A stretch of 48,404 nucleotides of DNA from Chlamydiales bacterium (GCA_016213235.1 JACRBE010000057.1:1-48404); one strand, 5' to 3'. Positions 7,837 through 18,800 are shown, numbered from the stretch's first letter. The notes: generated by a model not told the origin, from the letters alone. A program made the numbers and translations.

Positions 7837-9192
7837 TTAAAATATCCCAAGAATATTCATCAATATAACGATAATCACAATGGGGCAAAAATACTTGATA
7901 CTAAAAATTAGGTATTTTTCCAAGAAGTTAAACTGTTTAAAAACGTCTTTAGCACCCTCTTCAATATGTCTAAGAGCATAATGAAGACCCCATTTCCATC
8001 CGACCAGCAAGACCGCTCCAAGCCCCCCAATTGGTATTAAGAAGTTCACGCATAAATTAGAGATAAGCTCAAAAAATGTCATACCAAATAAGGTAATATG
8101 ACGAAGAACACCAAAGGATAGCGCGCTTGGAATGCCCACAATAAAGGCCATAAGCCCGCTGATCAATACAGCTTTATGTCTAGTCCATTTTTTTTCATCC
8201 ATTAAATAGGCAATAATAGGCTCCAGGGCGGAAATTTGAGAGGTTAATGCTGCTAAAAACACCAATAAGAAAAACAAAATAGCAAAGAAATACCCCCCTT
8301 TCATGTCAGATAGAATAAGCGGCAGCGTTTTAAACATTAAATCAGGTCCAGATGCAACCTCCATTCCTGCGCCAAAGACAATAGGAAATATGGCAATGCC
8401 TGCTAAAAGAGAGACGAAAATCACTGAGCAGACGATAGGAAAGCAGGTTTTTAAGATGTTTTCTTTTTTGGATAGATAGCTACCATAGGTGACCATCGTT
8501 CCCTGACCAAGACTAATACCAAAAAAGGCTTGTCCTAGCGCCATTACCACCATAGAAGGAGTAATAGCCGTAAAATCAGGATAGAATAAGAAGTAGAGCC
8601 CTTTTTTGGCCCCAGGCAGTGTTAGTCCTTTTCCTGCTAAAACAATCAAAATCAAGAACAAAAGAGGCATTAAGAATTTATTTTTATCTTCTATCCCCTT
8701 TTGAACGCCTATATATAAAATCCAGATAGCAATAGAAAAAAACAGGAAATGATAGCCAACTGTCCAAAAAGGGGAATTTGTAAGTCCTTGAAAATAAACA
8801 GCAACCTCTGACGCCTTATGAAAACTTGTAACATGCCCTCTTACTGACTCCACAAGATACCCTAGCGTAAAGCCTGAGATAACGCTATAGAAGCTACTCA
8901 CTAAAAAACCGGTCAAAATTGTCAGTTTACCTATATTACCCCAATTATTAGACTGGGAAAGCAACAAAAACGACCCATATGGGCTGCTTTGAGCTTTTCT
9001 ACCAATAACCACCTCAGCAATTAACACTGGGAAACTCACTAAAAAAAGGCATATAAGAAAGATGATTAAAAAGGCCCCTCCCCCATTTTCTCCAACAATA
9101 TAGGGAAACCTCCAGATACTACCAAGGCCTATAGCAGAGCCAATAGCCGCCCACATAAATCCAACTTTTGATTTCCACTTTGCTCGAGACAT
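7837..9192 (-). CDS. Sodium-dependent amino-acid transporter, NSS (SNF) family
   Basis: 451 residues with about 11-12 membrane segments. The signature GSAIGLGSIWRFPYIVGENG (18-37) forms the sodium and substrate site of LeuT-like transporters, and YGSYLSKKENILKT is the usual segment after helix 6. These proteins take up amino acids together with Na+ across the inner membrane, and chlamydiae carry homologues for scavenging from the host. The specific amino acid is not readable. It stands alone, convergent with the broken GNAT gene. Confidence 0.88.
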   Translation of the reverse strand: MSRAKWKSKVGFMWAAIGSAIGLGSIWRFPYIVGENGGGAFLIIFLICLFLVSFPVLIAEVVIGRKAQSSPYGSFLLLSQSNNWGNIGKLTILTGFLVSSFYSVISGFTLGYLVESVRGHVTSFHKASEVAVYFQGLTNSPFWTVGYHFLFFSIAIWILYIGVQKGIEDKNKFLMPLLFLILIVLAGKGLTLPGAKKGLYFLFYPDFTAITPSMVVMALGQAFFGISLGQGTMVTYGSYLSKKENILKTCFPIVCSVIFVSLLAGIAIFPIVFGAGMEVASGPDLMFKTLPLILSDMKGGYFFAILFFLLVFLAALTSQISALEPIIAYLMDEKKWTRHKAVLISGLMAFIVGIPSALSFGVLRHITLFGMTFFELISNLCVNFLIPIGGLGAVLLVGWKWGLHYALRHIEEGAKDVFKQFNFLEKYLIFSIKYFCPIVIIVILMNILGIF

Positions 9193-9409
9193 GCCGGTAA
9201 CCCTTTTATTGAAAAACCAGGTAGTGTACCAAAGAATCCTCTTCTTTGACTATAAAAAGTTGGATTTTTCCTCTATGTAAAATGTAAAGATATTATTTTA
9301 AAAGCCAGCAAACAACCAAATCAAGCTTGTGTTTAATAATAAAATTATTTTAATTGATATGTTTAATATACTAAATATTTTAACATTTCTTTTTTATTAA
9401 ACTAATCAT

Positions 9410-9415
9410 TATAAT
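9410..9415 (+). promoter_or_regulatory. Candidate -10 box for the 9458 gene
   Basis: TATAAT lies 42 bases before the ATG at 9458 in a very AT-rich 265-base gap (9193-9457). The -35 region (ttcttt, 9387-9392) is weak. A strong aaggag ribosome binding site follows at about 9446. Nothing else is seen in the gap. Confidence 0.3.
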
Positions 9416-9457
9416 CTTAAGCAAGAAACAAAAATTATTAATTATAAGGAGAAAAAC

Positions 9458-10096
9458 ATGGAATCATCACCAAAAGCTACATCACCAACGGCATTAAATC
9501 TTTTACCAGCCGTAGCTACATCTACAGAACCAGGAACTTTAGTTGTTGCTGATGGAACACCTAAGTCTGTAGTCCCAGCAACAACATTACCTATTGATGA
9601 AGGATCATCTACACCAAAGAGTCCAGCTGGTCAAGATGGCAAAGAGTCTTGCTGCGCAAAGCTATCCCTTACAAAATTTTTAGCAGACCTACTATATCCT
9701 GTGTCTGCAGCTAAGATAGCCAAAGGAGAATTAGAGGGATATTCTTTTTCTGTTGATTACCCAACAGGGTTTTGTAAAAAAGCTCTAGCTACTATAGCAA
9801 CAGTAGCTCTTGCACTATTAGGTTTTATTGAAACAGGAGTAAAAATAGGTGCTTTACCAGTTTTTATTATAATGGCGGGTGCTCAATATCTAGTCGAGAA
9901 AGCGATGGAGCTCTGTGGCTGTAAAGGACCAGAAAACTATGGTATTGAATTAGCTAAATCTATAGGAGTTACGGCAGAGACATTCACTGATCTTTTATGT
10001 GTAGATTTAGTAGAATCAAAAAGTCAAGATGATGGTGAACAGAAAGTCCCAATGTTTGTAGGATCTATCGATTCTAGAGACACTGTTCTTGCATAA
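9458..10096 (+). CDS. Candidate inclusion-membrane (Inc) protein, function unknown
   Basis: 212 residues with a strong aaggag site. Residues 1-60 are rich in Ser, Thr, Pro and Ala with no signal peptide. Two neighbouring hydrophobic helices follow at about 109-125 and 127-146, separated by a very short turn, as in Inc proteins. Cysteine pairs CC (65-66) and CGC (153-155) flank the hydrophobic region. The tail is acidic. It is monocistronic: a candidate promoter lies ahead and a strong terminator behind. I do not recognise a family, and the Inc call rests on the bilobed topology alone. Confidence 0.45.
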   Translation: MESSPKATSPTALNLLPAVATSTEPGTLVVADGTPKSVVPATTLPIDEGSSTPKSPAGQDGKESCCAKLSLTKFLADLLYPVSAAKIAKGELEGYSFSVDYPTGFCKKALATIATVALALLGFIETGVKIGALPVFIIMAGAQYLVEKAMELCGCKGPENYGIELAKSIGVTAETFTDLLCVDLVESKSQDDGEQKVPMFVGSIDSRDTVLA

Positions 10097-10116
10097 TCAC
10101 AGCAATAAGCTGATTC

Positions 10117-10144
10117 AAAAACCCCGAATATTCGGGGTTTTTTT
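10117..10144 (+). terminator. Rho-independent terminator
   Basis: A near-perfect stem (aaaaccccgaa / ttcggggtttt) with a TA loop is followed by a T-run, starting 20 bases after the stop at 10096. It ends the transcript of the 9458 gene and separates it from the permease gene. Confidence 0.88.
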
Positions 10145-10203
10145 ATTTCCATCTTAACTAGGAAATACGCTACAATGCTCTTTTTTGATATGAAGGAGCA
10201 TCA

Positions 10204-11598
10204 ATGACCCCCGGAAGGCCGATCAATATCTTCTTTTTGGTAATGATCAATTTAGCCACTATTCTAAGCATTAAAAACTGGCCCATTACAGCAGCACTCG
10301 GTGCATCTTCTGCCTTTTTTCTTGTATTTGGTGCTATTATCTTTTTTATACCAGTATCCCTTGTAGCAGCAGAGCTCGCCTCTGGTTGGCCAGAGCGCGG
10401 TGGTATTTTTGCATGGGTAAAGACTGCTCTTGGTCATGAGTGGGGATTTTTATCCGTATGGCTTTTATGGTTAGAAAATATCGTTTGGTACCCTACTATT
10501 TTATCCTTTATCGCAGGCACTCTTGCTTTTATTATAAACCCTGTACTTGCTACGAATAGCGTTTATACGTTTTGTGTTATTTTTATCATCTTTTGGGGAC
10601 TAACTCTTCTTAATTTAAGGGGCGTTCAAACAACTGGATGGATCAGCACCATTAGCATGATTTTTGGCACCCTGTTACCGGGTATCTTGATTATATCTCT
10701 TGGAGCTCTATGGCACTTAAAAGGAAGAGAGTCTTTTGTGGAATTTTCTTGGGGCAGTGCGATCCCATCCATTGGAAATATGACGCAATTGAGTGTCTTA
10801 GCGGGAATTGTCCTTGGTTATGGTGGTATGGAGATGCCAGCGGTTCATGCAAAGGATGTGATTAATCCTAAAAAGAACTACCCTAAAGCTATTTTTTTAT
10901 CTGCTTTTATCATTGTCATCCTTTGGGTGCTAGGATCGCTTGCTATTGCTATCGTCATACCGCAAAAAGAGATCAATTTATTATCCGGCAGCATTGAAGC
11001 AATATCAAAATTTTTCACATTTTATCACTTGGAGAGTTTGATTCCTATTATTGCTATTTTAGTAGCTGTCGGCGCTTTAGGCGGCGTTAGCACCTGGATT
11101 GGCGGCCCATGTAGGGGGGTGCTTGCCGCTGCTCAAGAGGGCGACTTACCTAAAATATTTCATAAAACAAACAAGCATAACATGCCAGTTAGCTTAATGA
11201 TCTTTCAAGGAGTTGTTGTTACTCTTTTATCGCTTGTATTTTTAATTTTACCGGATGTCAATGCCTCTTTTTGGATTCTTGTGGTACTGGCATCTCAGCT
11301 TTATCTTATTATGTATGGATTCATGTTCATTAGCGGCATTATCCTTCGATATAAGAAGAAAAATGTTCACCGTGTTTACCGCATTCCATTTGGTAATGTT
11401 GGGATGTGGGTTGTTGGCATTATTGGACTCTTAAGCTGCGCGTTTTGTTTTATTGTAGGGTTTATACCGCCAGCAGGTATGCAACAAAATGTACTGTTTT
11501 TTGAGTCATTTTTAATTGGTGGTATTGCCATTTTTTGCGCACTACCCTTTATCATTCTACAATTTAAGAAAAAATCTTGGGTGTCTTCTTCAAAGTAA
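10204..11598 (+). CDS. APC-family amino-acid permease/antiporter, GadC-like
   Basis: 464 residues with about 12 membrane helices and an aaggag site 7 bases before the ATG. N-terminal FFLVMINLATILSIKNWP, the helix-2/3 region PVSLVAAELASGWPERGG with WVKTALG, the GYGGMEMPAVHAKDV loop and the GPCRGVLAAAQEG segment match the glutamate:GABA / arginine-type antiporter branch of the APC superfamily, to which chlamydial XasA-like permeases belong. It probably exchanges amino acids across the inner membrane; the pair exchanged is not determined. The last 9 bases overlap the convergent MgtE-like gene. Confidence 0.85.
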   Translation: MTPGRPINIFFLVMINLATILSIKNWPITAALGASSAFFLVFGAIIFFIPVSLVAAELASGWPERGGIFAWVKTALGHEWGFLSVWLLWLENIVWYPTILSFIAGTLAFIINPVLATNSVYTFCVIFIIFWGLTLLNLRGVQTTGWISTISMIFGTLLPGILIISLGALWHLKGRESFVEFSWGSAIPSIGNMTQLSVLAGIVLGYGGMEMPAVHAKDVINPKKNYPKAIFLSAFIIVILWVLGSLAIAIVIPQKEINLLSGSIEAISKFFTFYHLESLIPIIAILVAVGALGGVSTWIGGPCRGVLAAAQEGDLPKIFHKTNKHNMPVSLMIFQGVVVTLLSLVFLILPDVNASFWILVVLASQLYLIMYGFMFISGIILRYKKKNVHRVYRIPFGNVGMWVVGIIGLLSCAFCFIVGFIPPAGMQQNVLFFESFLIGGIAIFCALPFIILQFKKKSWVSSSK

Positions 11599-12576
11599 GA
11601 AGTAGCTGGCAAGAGAGAGGTAAATGAGTGTTGTTACTATATCAGCGCTCATTAACACAACAGGACCAGATGCCACTTTAGGATCGAGTCTCTTTGATTG
11701 TAAAAAAATGGGGACCATGGCCCCTATAAATGCTGTAATAATAACAGAAGAGATGATCCCCAAGCAGATGATGATAGCAGGCCCAAGACCATCTCCCCAT
11801 AAAATAGAAACTGATCCTACGATTACGCCACAAGTCACTCCTAATAGGCAGTAGAGTTTCCAGTGCTTAAAAATCATTTTAAGAGGATGCTCTAATAATC
11901 TCTTATGAGATGGTAAATTAAGATGTTGTGCCATGGATTGCATGGATATAGACTCTGAAAGAGCAAGAACTAGCGGTATAAACATGGCTAAAATAAGCAT
12001 CTGGCCTAAAACCACCTCATAGAAGCGTGAAATGACGGCGCAAGCAACGCCGCTAAATATATTACAAAAAATCCAAGGCATCCTTATGCCATAGCTGCGC
12101 CATACACTAACTTTTTTTTCTTCATCAATGTAAAATCCCAGCATCTGGAAAATTTGCATTCTTTGCTTAGTATTTGCAATATCAACAGACTCTTCCAGGT
12201 AATGCCCTATATCAATAATACCAATAAACTTGTCATTTGCATCTAAAACAGGAAGAGCCAGCAGATGCTTTGTTTCTAAAAGAGCCATCGCTTCTGCCAA
12301 GCTTTGATCTTCTTTTAGGGTGATTACTTTTTTATCCATCACCTCTTTTACCGCAAGACCCCCCGGATTTAATAGCAAATCTCTTACAGAAATTACGCCT
12401 ACCAGGTGATTTTCTCGGTCTATTACATAAAAATAGGCTATTTTGTCTTTGATACCCTTTTCTCTAAGCTGGTCGATCGCCACTTGAATGGTTTGATCAT
12501 CATAAACTAAAGAATTCACCTGCTTTACATGGTCTTTCACTTGTTTATGTAAATTTCTTAATGTCATAACGATCAC
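11590..12576 (-). CDS. MgtE-like divalent-cation transporter lacking the N-terminal MgtE domain
   Basis: 328 residues. Residues about 20-140 form a CBS pair (YFYVIDRENHLVGVISVRDL and VLDANDKFIGIIDI). Residues about 165-328 contain the MgtE membrane domain with about five helices, including LGQMLILAMFIPLVLALSES. Classical MgtE is about 450 residues and begins with a helical N domain that senses cytosolic Mg2+; that domain is missing here. Chlamydial MgtE-like proteins may share this, so the shortness need not mean decay. It likely moves Mg2+ inward. The alternative start at codon 4 (MTLRN) is equally possible. Confidence 0.82.
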   Translation of the reverse strand: MIVMTLRNLHKQVKDHVKQVNSLVYDDQTIQVAIDQLREKGIKDKIAYFYVIDRENHLVGVISVRDLLLNPGGLAVKEVMDKKVITLKEDQSLAEAMALLETKHLLALPVLDANDKFIGIIDIGHYLEESVDIANTKQRMQIFQMLGFYIDEEKKVSVWRSYGIRMPWIFCNIFSGVACAVISRFYEVVLGQMLILAMFIPLVLALSESISMQSMAQHLNLPSHKRLLEHPLKMIFKHWKLYCLLGVTCGVIVGSVSILWGDGLGPAIIICLGIISSVIITAFIGAMVPIFLQSKRLDPKVASGPVVLMSADIVTTLIYLSLASYFLL

Positions 12577-12641
12577 TTATTGCTAAAAGAGCTATTAAAG
12601 TTTAAACTAATTGATACGCGATTTTTAATAAATGGTCTTTC

Positions 12642-13406
12642 ATGCAACATACAAAAAAAAAATCTACTTCCTGGGAATCGGCAAGTGATTGGTATGATCA
12701 AATTGTCGGTGATAGCGGTCACACCTATCACACTGAGGTTATTCTTCCAAAACTACTCTCTATGATGCAACTAAGCGATACTAGTGCATTGCTTGATGTG
12801 GGATGTGGACAAGGAGTCCTTGAAAGAGCCATACCGAAAAACACCCGTTACTGTGGTATCGATATCTCCAAAAGCCTTATCCAAGAGGCAACGAATAAGG
12901 CAAAAAGCAAATTACACCAATTTATGGTACAAGATAGCACTCTGCCATTTTCGCTGCATTGTAAGTTTTCTCATGCAGCTATTGTGCTGGCTTTGCAAAA
13001 CATGGCAAATATTCCCGCTGTTTTTCAGAATATTTCTACTCATTTAGAAGAAAAAGGCAGCTTATTTTTAGTGCTTAATCACCCCTGTTTTCGCATACCA
13101 AGGCAAAGCTCTTGGGGAGAAGATGTGGAAAAAAAACTGCAATATAGAAGAATTGATCGTTATATGTCCCCCTTAGAGATACCCATTCAAATAAACCCTA
13201 GTAAAAAAGAAAAATCTGCAAATCTTATTTCTTTTCATCACTCCTTATCCGATATCAGTCTGTTTTTATTTCAAAATGGTTTTTTAATCGAAAAAATAGA
13301 AGAATGGTGCTCTAATAAGCAAAGCGATGGTAAAAAAGCAAAGATGGAGAATCGAGCAAGAAAAGAGTTCCCTCTATTTTTGACAGTGCAAGCAACAAAA
13401 AAATAA
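12642..13406 (+). CDS. Class I SAM-dependent methyltransferase
   Basis: 254 residues. Motif I is LLDVGCGQG (55-63), followed by CGIDISKSLIQEA (motif II) and motif IV-like SHAAIVLALQNMAN. This is the Rossmann fold of class I methyltransferases. N-terminal SWESASDWYDQIVGDSG resembles small-molecule or lipid methyltransferases. The C-terminal region beyond 150 (LNHPCFRIPRQSSWGED) often lines the substrate site, but the substrate is unknown. glmS begins 10 bases downstream, so the two are probably co-transcribed. Confidence 0.8.
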   Translation: MQHTKKKSTSWESASDWYDQIVGDSGHTYHTEVILPKLLSMMQLSDTSALLDVGCGQGVLERAIPKNTRYCGIDISKSLIQEATNKAKSKLHQFMVQDSTLPFSLHCKFSHAAIVLALQNMANIPAVFQNISTHLEEKGSLFLVLNHPCFRIPRQSSWGEDVEKKLQYRRIDRYMSPLEIPIQINPSKKEKSANLISFHHSLSDISLFLFQNGFLIEKIEEWCSNKQSDGKKAKMENRARKEFPLFLTVQATKK

Positions 13407-13415
13407 GAGGGCATC

Positions 13416-15266
13416 ATGTGCGGAATTTTTGGTTATATACGTCAAAAAGATGTTATACTCAGTGACCCTGTCCCTCTTTGTATTAATGGACTAAAGCGTC
13501 TAGAATATAGAGGGTATGATTCTGCAGGTATTGCCGGTATCGAAAAAGGAAAAATCCGAACATTCAAAACAGTTGGAAAAGTCTCAACTCTAGAAGAAAC
13601 ATTAAAAAAAGAAACGCTTAACTTTGACATTGCAATTGCTCATACAAGATGGGCTACACATGGAAAACTAACCGAGAAAAATGCTCATCCCCATACAGAC
13701 GAGCACCATACACTGGCAATTGCTCATAATGGCATTATAGAAAACTACATGGAGATAAAACAATCGCTATTAGATGAAAACTTTCAATTTATCTCTGACA
13801 CCGATTCCGAGGTAATTGCTCATCTTATTGCCAAATATTATGATGGTGATCTTTTGGAGGCTGTTTGCAAGGCTTTACCTTCTTTTAAAGGAGCATTTGC
13901 CTTTGCTTTAATTCATAAAGACCACCCCACTTCGTTAATTGGAGCTACGAGAAATTGTCCCCTAGTTATTGGAAGATCAAAAACAACTGGAGAACTATTC
14001 CTATCTTCTGATGTCCATGCCTGCGGACAACCAGATCTCGAAGTAATTTATTTAGAAGATGATGAAATTGTACAAATCAACCCAGATGAAGTTTCACTTT
14101 ATAATGCAAAAGGCATCCCGTTTTCCAGAGCATTTAATACACTTCCTTTGAATACCTCCCTCTCCTCTAAAAATGGTTTTGACCATTATATGCTGAAAGA
14201 AATACATGAGCAGCCATCTGCTTTTAAACAAAGCATTAACAGTCGCTACGAGTATGAATATGGAACGGCAACATTCCCAGAGCTTAACACCTCTTCGATC
14301 GATTTGCTTTCTGTAAAACAGATATTAATTCTCGGATGTGGGACATCGTGGCATGCAGGGTGCATTGCTGCAGCTATGATAGAAAATTTGGCACGAATAC
14401 CTGCAAAATGTGAGATTGCTTCTGAATTTCGCTACACCGATCCCATTATTTCTGAGAACACCCTTGTTATTGCAATATCTCAATCTGGGGAGACTGCAGA
14501 CACCATAGCTGCCGTCAAAGAGGCAAAGGCAAAAGGAGCTCATATCCTTGCTATTTGCAATGTAGAGCGATCAAAAATCACAAGAGAAGCAGATGCTACT
14601 ATTTTTATTAAAGCGGGACCTGAAATTAGCGTGTGCTCCACTAAAGCATTTACCTGTCAACTTGCCGTCTTATCGCTATTTTCCCTCTATCTGGCCAGAT
14701 TGCATCACATGAATAAAGAAGATGGCAAAAAGTTCCTCGATCAAATAAAAAAAATGCCTCTTGTAATTGAACAGGTATTGAGAAAAGAAAAAGAGATTGA
14801 AAAGCTTGCGGAAAAATATTCTATTTATGAGCACTTTTTCTTTTTAGGACGTAGATACATGTATCATGCTAGCCTGGAAGCTGCGCTAAAATTAAAAGAG
14901 ATCAGCTATATCAATGCATGTGGATATCCTGCAGGAGAAATGAAACATGGTCCGATTGCTCTTGTTAATAAAGACCTACCTATTGTTGCAATGTGTGGTA
15001 ACGAGCAAACACTGGATAAGATGATTAGCAATATGAAAGAAATTGAGGCTCGCCATGGTCCCATTTTAGCATTTGTGCCACAGCATGCAAAACACATCGA
15101 AGATATTGCAACAGACGTCCTTTATCTTCCTTCTGATGTTATCGATGCTCTTGCATGCATACCTTACTGCATTGCAGCTCAACTGTTTTCCTATTATGTT
15201 GCAAAAATAAAGAAGACCGATATCGATCAACCAAGAAATCTCGCAAAATCTGTAACAGTAGAGTGA
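13416..15266 (+). CDS. glmS: Glutamine-fructose-6-phosphate aminotransferase (isomerizing)
   Basis: 616 residues, the normal length. Makes glucosamine-6-phosphate from fructose-6-phosphate and glutamine, the entry to amino-sugar precursors for peptidoglycan and lipid A. MCGIFGY gives catalytic Cys2 after Met removal. LKRLEYRGYDSAG and the HTRWATHG motif complete the glutaminase domain. Two SIS domains follow (ILGCGTSWHAGCIAAAMIE and the FLGRRYMYHASLEAALKLK region). The C-terminus DQPRNLAKSVTVE is the family end. A gagg site precedes the ATG. No glmS ribozyme is expected or seen in the 9-base gap. Nudix and AsmA-like genes follow closely. Confidence 0.97.
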   Translation: MCGIFGYIRQKDVILSDPVPLCINGLKRLEYRGYDSAGIAGIEKGKIRTFKTVGKVSTLEETLKKETLNFDIAIAHTRWATHGKLTEKNAHPHTDEHHTLAIAHNGIIENYMEIKQSLLDENFQFISDTDSEVIAHLIAKYYDGDLLEAVCKALPSFKGAFAFALIHKDHPTSLIGATRNCPLVIGRSKTTGELFLSSDVHACGQPDLEVIYLEDDEIVQINPDEVSLYNAKGIPFSRAFNTLPLNTSLSSKNGFDHYMLKEIHEQPSAFKQSINSRYEYEYGTATFPELNTSSIDLLSVKQILILGCGTSWHAGCIAAAMIENLARIPAKCEIASEFRYTDPIISENTLVIAISQSGETADTIAAVKEAKAKGAHILAICNVERSKITREADATIFIKAGPEISVCSTKAFTCQLAVLSLFSLYLARLHHMNKEDGKKFLDQIKKMPLVIEQVLRKEKEIEKLAEKYSIYEHFFFLGRRYMYHASLEAALKLKEISYINACGYPAGEMKHGPIALVNKDLPIVAMCGNEQTLDKMISNMKEIEARHGPILAFVPQHAKHIEDIATDVLYLPSDVIDALACIPYCIAAQLFSYYVAKIKKTDIDQPRNLAKSVTVE

Positions 15267-15270
15267 AACC

Positions 15271-15831
15271 TTGAAACGAGCAAAATACATCCAGCAATTA
15301 CACGACAATGCAAGCAAACAATCGAAACTTGTTCATCAAGGGTCCATGATTTCCTTGATGAAAGATACCCTTATTACTGCTGATGGCAAAAAAACTCATA
15401 CCTATGATATCATCAGACATCCAGGAGGTGTCGTTATTTTACCTATTAATGCAAAGGGTGAAATACTCTTTGTTGCCCAATATCGATATCCAGTTAACGA
15501 TGTTATTTTAGAGTTGCCGGCAGGCTGCATCGATCCGGGAGAGGATCCCTTGATGGCTGCAAAGCGCGAACTGCGCGAAGAGACCGGATTTCAGTCTAAT
15601 CATATCCATTTTGTTTGTGATTATTTAATGGCCCCTGGCTATACAGATGAACGACTTCACCTCTTTTTAGCGCAAGATTTAAGCTATGCGCCTCTTATTG
15701 CAGAAGACTCTGATACGATAGATCTTTTTCCCTGTAGTTTAGATGCTGCTTTAAAGCTAATTCAGCAAAAAAAAATCAACGATGTAAAAACCATTGCCAG
15801 TGTTTTGCAATATAAGGTTTATCACTTATGA
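15271..15831 (+). CDS. Nudix hydrolase, ADP-ribose pyrophosphatase-like
   Basis: 186 residues from a TTG start. The in-frame ATG at 15346 would cut into the conserved first strand (VHQGSMISLMKD), so the upstream start is preferred. The Nudix box GCIDPGEDPLMAAKRELREE (from about residue 85) is complete, with the REXXEE metal-binding core. Enzymes of this subgroup cleave ADP-ribose or similar nucleoside diphosphates, a housekeeping or detoxifying role. It lies 4 bases after glmS, and its stop overlaps the next start as ATGA, so the three genes form one transcription unit. No strong ribosome binding site is seen, which suggests coupling. Confidence 0.85.
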   Translation: MKRAKYIQQLHDNASKQSKLVHQGSMISLMKDTLITADGKKTHTYDIIRHPGGVVILPINAKGEILFVAQYRYPVNDVILELPAGCIDPGEDPLMAAKRELREETGFQSNHIHFVCDYLMAPGYTDERLHLFLAQDLSYAPLIAEDSDTIDLFPCSLDAALKLIQQKKINDVKTIASVLQYKVYHL

Positions 15832-18800
15832 GACTGCTAAAAACATTTATCATTATTTTTCTTGTTATTATCTCTTTTATTATTTCACTCCCATTCATCC
15901 TTTCTACAAAAATTGGGAAACATCTCGCAATAGAGTTACTCAACCGTCAACTGGGTGGCAATCTACAAGTAGATTCTCTTCAGATTCACTGGTTTGAAAA
16001 GCAAGAAATAAACAATATCCTTTATCAAGATGGAAACAATACGTTTTCTCTTGCTATTCATCAGATAACCATCAGCGATTCTCTAATAGATTTTATTTTT
16101 CATGGATTTCAATTTGACAGCGCAATAATCGACAGGCCAACTATCTATTTAAATCAAACCATAAAACAGCAATCCTCTGCATCTAAAACATCCTCTTTAG
16201 CCCCCATTTTATTACTTCATCACTTAATGGTAAAAAATGGAAGCATTGCCATCCAATATGAAAACATGGTTCCTTTATCTATCAAAGATATTGAAATCGG
16301 CCTGGATATCCCGACAACTAAAGATGCTCTCGATCTTCAGCTTTTTGCTAAAACATCTTATGAGCATCTATCCGGTATTTTAGACATCAAATGCAAAACG
16401 AGCTTTGATTATACAAACCTGTTAGAAACATTAAAATTTCAACTGTTTGCAAATATGCAGGATTTCCCACTGGAAGGTATTGATGAGGCCCTATCTTATC
16501 ACAGCAAATCTTTTGCTCATTTACTAGCAGACCACATTGGCCCTGTCGTTAATTTGAAAGGAAAAGCAACAAACATTGGCTCTTACATGTTTGATTTGGA
16601 TGTTCAATCCAAATATTTAAATGGAAAAATTAGCACGCAGCAAGATATTACTTTTGGTAAAATCAAAGGTAGAATCCTGCCCACTAGTATTGCGCTATTT
16701 CTACCAGCAAAAGATATCACTCTTACCCAGCCTGTTGATTTTATATTAAATATACAGGAACTAAAAATCCCTCCTGACAATGCAAAAATCTTCTCATTAA
16801 ACAACATGAAGATTACCGCATCCATCGACACTTCTCCTATTATGTTGAATAATGTTTCTATTTCTAATATGAATCTGCAAGCAAAGACTCCATCGCTTTG
16901 TGATAAACTAGAATTTTCTTCCCGTTTTGATTTTCAATCCTCTTCTTTAAAAAGCTCAGCTTATGCCGTAGGAAGTTGTGACACTCCTTTTCACCCTACG
17001 GGTATTAACATCCAAATAGACACAAACCCCACTATTGCAGGATTATTTTCATTTGATCACTCTACTACCTCTATTACAGGAGATAGTCTTGGATTGCTTA
17101 AGCTAAAAGAAGAGGCAACTGGTAGCATATTAAATGAACGTATAAAAAAAATCGCGGGAGAATCACTTTCTATTACACAATCAGCAGATGTAACATTATC
17201 TGAGAAAGGATTGTCCCTACACAATGGACTCGCATCAATAAAAAGCCCTTTTATTGACACCTCTCTTTCTTTTGACCTTTTTTCCAATCCTTTGATTATT
17301 CATGTTAACACCCCACTCATATTGAATGCTGAAATCAATAATGATAATTACCCATCCATTGCCCCCTCTTTTTCCAAACAACTCTCTTTAATCGACCCCT
17401 TACTCTTTCAAGTGAAAATTAAACCTTTTAAGGTATCACTGGCTGGTAAAGAGGTAAATATCTCGTATATTGAGGCGCAGGCAGAGGCAAAGCAGGCAAA
17501 TATAGTAGAGCACTATAGAGAACAAACGATTCAATTGGAAAACCTAAAAGTACTATGTACCTATGATCAGAGTTATAAGGAATTAGATATTGTATTTAAT
17601 AGCGCCTTCCCTTACGACCAAATCCAGGGCCAAATCGAGTCCCTAATATCTCTAAAACAATTTAATCCTTTTTCAGAGCACCCTATTAAAGAGAGCACCA
17701 TCTTTACATCTATTCAAGGAACAGATATTCCTAGCGTGTTTTTAGGACCATGGATTAATGATTCTATTAATTTTTCTCACCTGATCGGTAATACTTTTTC
17801 TTCTAACGTCAAACTCTCTATTTCCCCGGGTACCAATGATTTTGAAGTGAATTTCTTATCCGATCTGATGTCTTGCAAAGCTTCTTTTGATATCACAAGT
17901 GGCATCAAGCTGAAAAACAACATGAAAGTTAACTGGAAGATTACTCCTGCCGGATTCAAGTCTTTATATCTCATGAATAAAAATGCAAAACAACCTACAC
18001 CTGTTTATTTTGCGCTTAATCACGACTCTGATATCTCTTTAACTATTGATAAGTTTATCTCTTCCTATTCTCTAATAGATCAGGCGTCATTTGATCCAAA
18101 TGACATCACACTAAAAGGTTCGTTAAAAATAACAGGTATGAGCGCCTTAGATATAGAATCTAATATTATTACAAATGCAGACGAGATCTTGCTCTATTTT
18201 AATAAAAAACAAAACCTACCGGCATTATTTGAAACTTCTGCTGAAATAGCCTCTTTTGAAAAGGAAAGTCCTGACAACGAAAAGGGATTTGTTCAAAGCA
18301 ATGGATCTATTGCTTTTTCAAAAGAGGAGCCGCTTGGCATTGATTTGGGAAATTTTAATATCCAGCTCCAAATGAAAAAATTTCCAACCACACTCATTGA
18401 CTTAATAGCTCACCTTAGTAATTTAAGTGCTACACCACCATCCTGGGTGCTTGGCGCCCAGCTCTTTGGATCGTTAAATGCCGATATTACCAATCAAAAT
18501 GGAACCATTCAGCTCACCTGTAACTCTTCTAATGCAAGTCTCGAGTTAAATAGCGTTGTTATCAATAATAAACTGATGTTAAAAGACCCTTTTACCATGC
18601 AATTGCAATGGTCGGAAAATCTGGATAAACTTCTATTCAATAAAGCCTCTATTTATGCTATTGATGCTGCTCAGCCCATATCTCTTAAAGTAGATCAACG
18701 TGGTTTTATGATGTCTCTAAAAGGCTTTAATGTAGGTAATATTCAGGCGCCGCATATCTTATTGCAACTGGGCAAGATTGCTTTTTATAACAAAGGAAAT

